From Herminiimonas sp. (GTDB taxonomy: Bacteria; Pseudomonadota; Gammaproteobacteria; Burkholderiales; Burkholderiaceae), in the NCBI GenBank assembly GCA_014377155.1, contig JACMQD010000356.1:1-19499 (forward strand): 19,499 bases of DNA, given 5' to 3'. The notes beneath the pieces are model-generated. The model did not search any database, was not told the origin of the DNA, and saw only the letters and a list, made by a program, of their open reading frames with translations. Of the stretch, positions 16,272 to 19,499 are shown piece by piece. Numbering within the stretch: position 1 is the first letter of the stretch; the number at the start of each line of letters is the position of its first letter. Both the position numbers and the translations under genes were made by a program.

Positions 16272-17168
16272 TCAAAAGTCAAGTGCCTTGCGCGCTAGTC
16301 CGGTAAGCGGTGCGTCGTCTGCAGCGCGGGGCGGCGCAATACTCTCTGCCGCGACCGGGCCTTGCTGCAACCGTTTTGTTTCCAGCAGACGCTCGATGAT
16401 CAACAGATCGTCCTGTGCTTTCTTGACTGTTTCGGTATTGAAATCGCAAGCCGAGTTTCTTTTATTCAGACGCAACGCATCCAGTGTCAGTACCCGTATT
16501 CCCGAGATCATTTCGCTTTCTGAAAGGGCTGGATTCATGCGCAGCTTTTTCTCGACAAAGTCGATCGCCATGTCGCCGAACCGATAATGCTGGTCGCCAC
16601 TGTCCTCGGCCGGCGGGATGAACTGCGAACCTGCTTTGGCATCTTGCTGGTCGACGAAGCTGCGAAACACTTTATGGTCCAGCTGGATATCGGCATCCTG
16701 AAAAGGCCGCGCCATGGCGCCTTCCAGGCTTACCGCATGAATATTCAATGCGACACTGCCGGTAAATGCCCAGTCTCCACTGACTTCGCGATTCAGATAC
16801 ACCACCATTTTGGCAAGTGTGGTGCTCTTCAGAGCACCTTCCAGAAACGCGGTCGATTCGAGGCCGGCAATATCTGCCGCCTGCGGCATTCCCCTACCGC
16901 GCATAGAGACCGGGGAGGCGGGTGCCATGGTATGGGCCTGCGCGGCACTGGCGGCGAGTTCTGGGCCCGGGCTCGCGCCGCGCGCCATTGCCTGCAGGGT
17001 CAGCATAGCGGGACTAGTGCGCTGGCGCGCCTGGCTTTGCTGCGGCGAGGCTTCGTCGGAAGCCGAGCGCTTGCGCGAAGATGAACCGGAAGCGGCGCGG
17101 TCAGGACTGGCCGGGTGGGCCGGCGGAGGCGGAATTTGTAGCGGTGGTAGAGAAGGAAAATTGTTCAT
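16272..17168 (-). CDS. Unrecognised protein: disordered Pro/Ser-rich N-terminus plus nucleotidyltransferase-like core
   Basis: A 298-residue protein from ATG 17168 (an ATG at 17198 would add 10 residues; neither has a clear ribosome site). Residues 1-95 are low-complexity and rich in Pro, Ser, Ala, Gln and Arg, beginning NNFPSLPPLQIPPPP, with a basic SSRKRSAS patch near 29-36. The folded part starts at about 100. T136-G137-S138 followed by FQDADIQLD (D158, D160) and then MAIDFVE (D203) matches the G-S...D-x-D...D pattern of nucleotidyltransferase folds. VLTLDALRLNKR and a long KKAQDDLLIIERLL helix resemble the C-terminal part of AbiEii/DUF1814-type nucleotidyltransferase proteins. The disordered head is reminiscent of type III effector N-termini, but no secretion genes are in view. 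There is no antitoxin-like partner, so an AbiE toxin-antitoxin pair is unlikely. Substrate unknown. Confidence 0.65.
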   Translation of the reverse strand: MNNFPSLPPLQIPPPPAHPASPDRAASGSSSRKRSASDEASPQQSQARQRTSPAMLTLQAMARGASPGPELAASAAQAHTMAPASPVSMRGRGMPQAADIAGLESTAFLEGALKSTTLAKMVVYLNREVSGDWAFTGSVALNIHAVSLEGAMARPFQDADIQLDHKVFRSFVDQQDAKAGSQFIPPAEDSGDQHYRFGDMAIDFVEKKLRMNPALSESEMISGIRVLTLDALRLNKRNSACDFNTETVKKAQDDLLIIERLLETKRLQQGPVAAESIAPPRAADDAPLTGLARKALDF

Positions 17169-17575
17169 CGTAACGATTATTGGGCCGGTGGACTGCATGG
17201 CAGTACTGAGTTGCTGAATTTACTGCGAAAGTGCAGGGGCGAAGGACGGTGCGGGCTAACGATCGTCGGGCATTATCACGTCACAGCCGCGCGCGTTGTA
17301 TTGTATTTTATTCAATATTTATCAAATTTGCCTGCAGCGAAAGCAACGGTAAGAAGAAAGTGCCATTCGACGTAGCCCATGCCATCTGGAAAACTTCGAC
17401 CGGCCACGTACTGGCCATGACCGCAACGGTCGGTTTCGTTAATTTCTTCGACGTCATGCTGCCAGTGATGATGTGACTGGAACATGTTGGTCGCTTAAGA
17501 TGCTTCGCGGTCTGTTGTCGGGTATCCTGAGTAAAATCCGGCGCCGGCGACTGCGCGATGTTATCGAGGCCAACA
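17169..17575. other. Divergent intergenic region before the yghU-type gene
   Basis: About 400 bp. 17300-17335 is very AT-rich (repeated TTGTATT/TATTTA-like runs) and is the likely promoter zone for the minus-strand gene. A short frame from GTG 17360 to TGA 17476 (38 codons, ending FVNFFDVMLPVMM) has third-position GC near 70 percent, which is coding-like. It has no recognised family and might be a gene remnant; I do not call it. Two TTCGC pentamers on the minus strand (about 17226 and 17240) are 9 bp apart. Confidence 0.4.
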
Positions 17576-18463
17576 ATGTCCAATGCAACCGAGTATATCC
17601 CGCCTGATGTCTGGGTCTGGGACCAGGAAAGTGGCGGTAAGTTTGCCAGTATCAACCGGCCCGTCGCCGGTGCGACGCACGACAAAGTTCTACCGGTGGG
17701 CCGTCACCCATTGCAGCTCTATTCACTGGCTACGCCCAACGGCGTCAAGGTCACGATCATGCTCGAAGAGTTGCTGGCGCTGGGCCACGGTGGCGCCGAG
17801 TACGACGCCTGGCTGATTCGAATTAATGACGGTGATCAGTTCGGCAGTGGATTTGTGGCGGCCAATCCCAATTCCAAGATCCCTGCACTAGTCGATCACA
17901 GCGGCGAAACGCCACTTCGGGTATTCGAGTCCGGCGCCATCCTGCAATACCTTGCCGAAAAATTCCGCGCTTTTCTGCCGGCCAGTGGTGCAGCACGCGC
18001 CGAATGTTTGTCCTGGCTTTTCTGGCAGATGGGTAGCGCGCCGTTTTTGGGCGGGGGCTTCGGCCATTTCTATGCGTACGCGCCCGCCAAGTTCGCGTAC
18101 CCGATCAACCGCTACGCCATGGAAGTCAAGCGCCAGCTCGATGTATTAAATCGCCGGCTGGCGACGCACCGGTTCCTGGCCGGCGACGAGTACACCATCG
18201 CCGACATGGCGGTGTGGCCTTGGTACGGTACGTTGGTCAAGGGCCAGCTTTACGATGCTGGTGCGTTTCTCAGCGTGCAGGACTACCAGCATGTGCTGCG
18301 CTGGACCGACGAGATCGCGCTGCGCCCGGCTGTTCAGCGTGGGCGTATGGTCAATCGTACCTGGGGTGAGGCATCCAGCCAGCTGTTCGAACGCCATGAC
18401 GCCAGCGACTTCGATACCCGGACGCAGGACAAGATAGGCCTGGCTGGGCCGAGCAAGGCATGA
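17576..18463 (+). CDS. yghU: Glutathione S-transferase family, YghU-type disulfide-bond reductase
   Basis: A 295-residue cytosolic protein that resembles E. coli YghU along its whole length. YghU binds two glutathione molecules and acts as a disulfide-bond reductase. The diagnostic N-terminal extension is present (VWVWDQESGGKFASINRPVAG, shown in part). The thioredoxin-fold domain has HPLQLYS, then TPNGVKVTIMLEEL (residues 53-66) with the Thr/Asn region that contacts glutathione, and NPNSKIPALVDH. Next come FESGAILQYLAEKF and the helical C-terminal domain with WLFWQMGSAPFLGGGFGHFY, GDEYTIADMAVWPW and the tail ERHDASDFDT. ATG 17576 is chosen because GAGG (17566-17569) lies 6 nt upstream; ATG 17558 has none. 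Monocistronic, divergent from the nucleotidyltransferase-like gene. Confidence 0.95.
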   Translation: MSNATEYIPPDVWVWDQESGGKFASINRPVAGATHDKVLPVGRHPLQLYSLATPNGVKVTIMLEELLALGHGGAEYDAWLIRINDGDQFGSGFVAANPNSKIPALVDHSGETPLRVFESGAILQYLAEKFRAFLPASGAARAECLSWLFWQMGSAPFLGGGFGHFYAYAPAKFAYPINRYAMEVKRQLDVLNRRLATHRFLAGDEYTIADMAVWPWYGTLVKGQLYDAGAFLSVQDYQHVLRWTDEIALRPAVQRGRMVNRTWGEASSQLFERHDASDFDTRTQDKIGLAGPSKA

Positions 18464-18855
18464 TCGCTTGCTAAGTCTACTTCGGGGCGCTGCGTCACCT
18501 CGCGCCGAAAATGTCCGGCGACAAGCAAGCATTTTGCGCACTGACAACAAATTGATGTCAGTGCCGTCCTATATCGAACTCGATCGGGTTCGATGTCCTT
18601 CATCGGATCAAAACGCCACAAGCAATACGTGGCGCGAATGCGCGTGGCGAGGCGTATTGCTGTCGACATCCGCTTTTGGTGATGCTTGGCCGGCCTTCTA
18701 TCAGGGCATGTAATTGGTATCCTGCCAATGTCATCTTGTCGTCATACATTTGGCCGACAATCCACCCCGCACTTCATCACCACTTCGATGTTTCCGGCAT
18801 GGACCGGAACCACGAACGAGGTCTCGTCATTAATTTTTCTCAAAAGGCCCTAACC
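18464..18855 (+). other. Gene-free structured region after yghU
   Basis: 392 bp without a supported gene, holding a series of inverted repeats. These are GCTTGCT...AGCAAGC enclosing TTCGG--CGC/GCGCCGAA (about 18470-18530); GCACTGACA/TGTCAGTGC, 9-bp arms and 9-base loop (18538-18564); ATCGAAC/GTTCGAT, 8-base loop (18573-18594); and AGCAATACG/CGTATTGCT with 23 bases between (18621-18661). Within the last lies a competing pairing, CGCCAC (18614-18619) with GTGGCG (18629-18634). TTCCGG/CCGGAA (18792-18809) precedes the lipoprotein start. The first hairpins could terminate yghU; T-runs are weak. Confidence 0.5.
18538..18564 (+). terminator. 9-bp perfect hairpin downstream of yghU
   Basis: Arms GCACTGACA (18538-18546) and TGTCAGTGC (18556-18564) around a 9-base A-rich loop, 75 bp after the yghU stop. 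Position fits a terminator or 3'-end-protecting hairpin; the missing T-run leaves a regulatory or operator role possible. Confidence 0.35.
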
Positions 18856-19499
18856 GTGCGCTTGTCTGCCCTGCTGACCACAATCATTCTCTCTGGCGTT
18901 CTTTTCGGATGCGGCGGAGGAAACGTCGACCCTGTCCCGAAATCAGTCTTTGCGATCATCGGCGACTCGCCTTACGGCACCTCGCCTACCGATACCAGTC
19001 AGACCGCCGCCAACCCGGCGTTTATCGCCGCTCTCAATACCGACGCCGACGTGTCTATGGTGCTGCACGCGGGCGACATCCATTCGGGCAAGCAATACTG
19101 TACCCAGGAGTACAACACCGTCGTCTTCAATCAATGGAAAGCATTCAGACATCCTCTGGTCTATACGCCTGGCGACAATGAATGGACCGACTGCCACAAG
19201 CCGGCCGAAGGCGGTGGCACCTACAATGCCGCGACCGGCGCGATCGACTATGTCAAGGATGCCGCCGGCAATCTTGTCGATTACAAGGGCGGTGACCCGG
19301 TCGAAAACCTCAAACTCGTGCGCGCACAGTTCTTTGCCGCACCCGGTAAAACACTCGGCCGCGTGATGGATGTGAATTCACAGGCCGTGCTGTTTGATGT
19401 CGCCAATCCTGCCGACAAGGAATACGTCGAAAACGTCTGGTTTGAAAAATCCAGAGTGATGGTCGTCACCCTGAATATTCCCGGTGGCTCCAACAACGA
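18856..19499 (+). CDS. Lipoprotein of metallophosphoesterase type, 3' end outside window
   Basis: An open frame of at least 214 codons runs off the right edge. The start is GTG 18856 with AAAGG about 8 nt upstream; no in-frame ATG gives a signal peptide. Residues 1-19 form a lipoprotein signal ending LFGC (Cys19), followed by GGGN, so it is an exported lipoprotein. The mature part reads FAIIGDSPYG (Asp37), then VLHAGDIHSGK (Asp74, His76) and VYTPGDNEWTDC (Asp107-Asn108-Glu109). These occupy the places of the first, second and GNH(D/E)-type metal-ligand motifs of calcineurin-like phosphoesterases, with GDNE in place of GNHD. Cysteines 82 and 113 could form a disulfide. The end of the fragment (VTLNIPGGSNN) leads into a later motif. 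The substrate is not visible. The calcineurin-like assignment is fairly strong but needs the missing C-terminal histidines. Confidence 0.8.
   Translation, partial: MRLSALLTTIILSGVLFGCGGGNVDPVPKSVFAIIGDSPYGTSPTDTSQTAANPAFIAALNTDADVSMVLHAGDIHSGKQYCTQEYNTVVFNQWKAFRHPLVYTPGDNEWTDCHKPAEGGGTYNAATGAIDYVKDAAGNLVDYKGGDPVENLKLVRAQFFAAPGKTLGRVMDVNSQAVLFDVANPADKEYVENVWFEKSRVMVVTLNIPGGSNN

Noticed and set aside
15089..16306. 405-codon plus-strand frame overlapping the transporter
   Set aside because: It is a frame-shifted shadow of the EamA transporter; it is Arg/Gly/Ala-rich with no membrane helices or motifs.
16272..17168. AbiE-type toxin-antitoxin system
   Set aside because: Only one nucleotidyltransferase-like gene is present; neighbours are a transporter and a GST, with no winged-helix antitoxin.
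17226..17244. Two TTCGC pentamers upstream of the nucleotidyltransferase-like gene as a PIP/hrp box
   Set aside because: Their spacing is 9 bp rather than the 15 bp of the classical PIP box, and they lie too close to the start codon for the usual -10 distance.
17231..17476. 81-codon open frame before yghU
   Set aside because: Its first half reads through AT-rich promoter sequence and has no ribosome site; only the last 38 codons look faintly coding, which is not enough for a call.

Overview
The window looks like a chromosomal segment of a betaproteobacterium, most likely Burkholderiales and perhaps Oxalobacteraceae. This is inferred from the moderately high GC, the style of the chemoreceptor signalling domain, and the mix of YghU-type GST, FadH and a DeaD/DbpA-type helicase. 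No rRNA or other marker gene is present to fix the taxon. No CRISPR array, tRNA, rRNA, phage or intact insertion sequence was seen.

Layout. 1-276: the 3' end of a SNF2-type helicase, convergent with a PadR-family regulator (302-832, minus). 1338-1670: a small antibiotic-biosynthesis-monooxygenase (ABM) fold enzyme behind a strong inverted repeat. 1671-2406: a gene-free, AT-richer stretch with a decayed IS5-family transposase tail (minus). 2407-4122: a methyl-accepting chemotaxis protein. 4474-5175: a short-chain dehydrogenase-like protein lacking the catalytic tyrosine. An imperfect direct repeat of about 150 bp lies on both sides of the chemoreceptor gene. 5430-7927 (minus): an apparent two-gene unit of fadH (2,4-dienoyl-CoA reductase) and a SnoaL/NTF2-like protein. 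Its promoter carries two matching palindromic operators 40 bp apart. 8211-9851 (minus): a lipoprotein made of two tandem DUF4394 modules. 10223-12577: a soluble PAS-containing hybrid histidine kinase. 12699-15056 (minus): a DEAD-box RNA helicase with two DbpA RNA-binding domains. 15270-16196: an EamA-type transporter. 16272-17168 (minus): a protein with a Pro/Ser-rich disordered N-terminus and a nucleotidyltransferase-like core. 17576-18463: a YghU-type glutathione S-transferase. 18464-18855: a gene-free stretch with a series of inverted repeats. 18856-19499: a 3'-truncated lipoprotein of the metallophosphoesterase type, starting at GTG.

How the genes work together. Most are separate transcription units of housekeeping or accessory character. 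Only fadH and the SnoaL-like gene look like an operon, fitting unsaturated fatty acid beta-oxidation under a TetR-like repressor. The chemoreceptor and hybrid kinase are orphan sensors with no dedicated partner here. I found no complete new defence or biosynthetic system. The leads most worth a second look are the nucleotidyltransferase-like protein with an effector-like N-terminus, the repeat-flanked chemoreceptor beside an IS5 remnant, the fadH operator pair, and the structured region after yghU.
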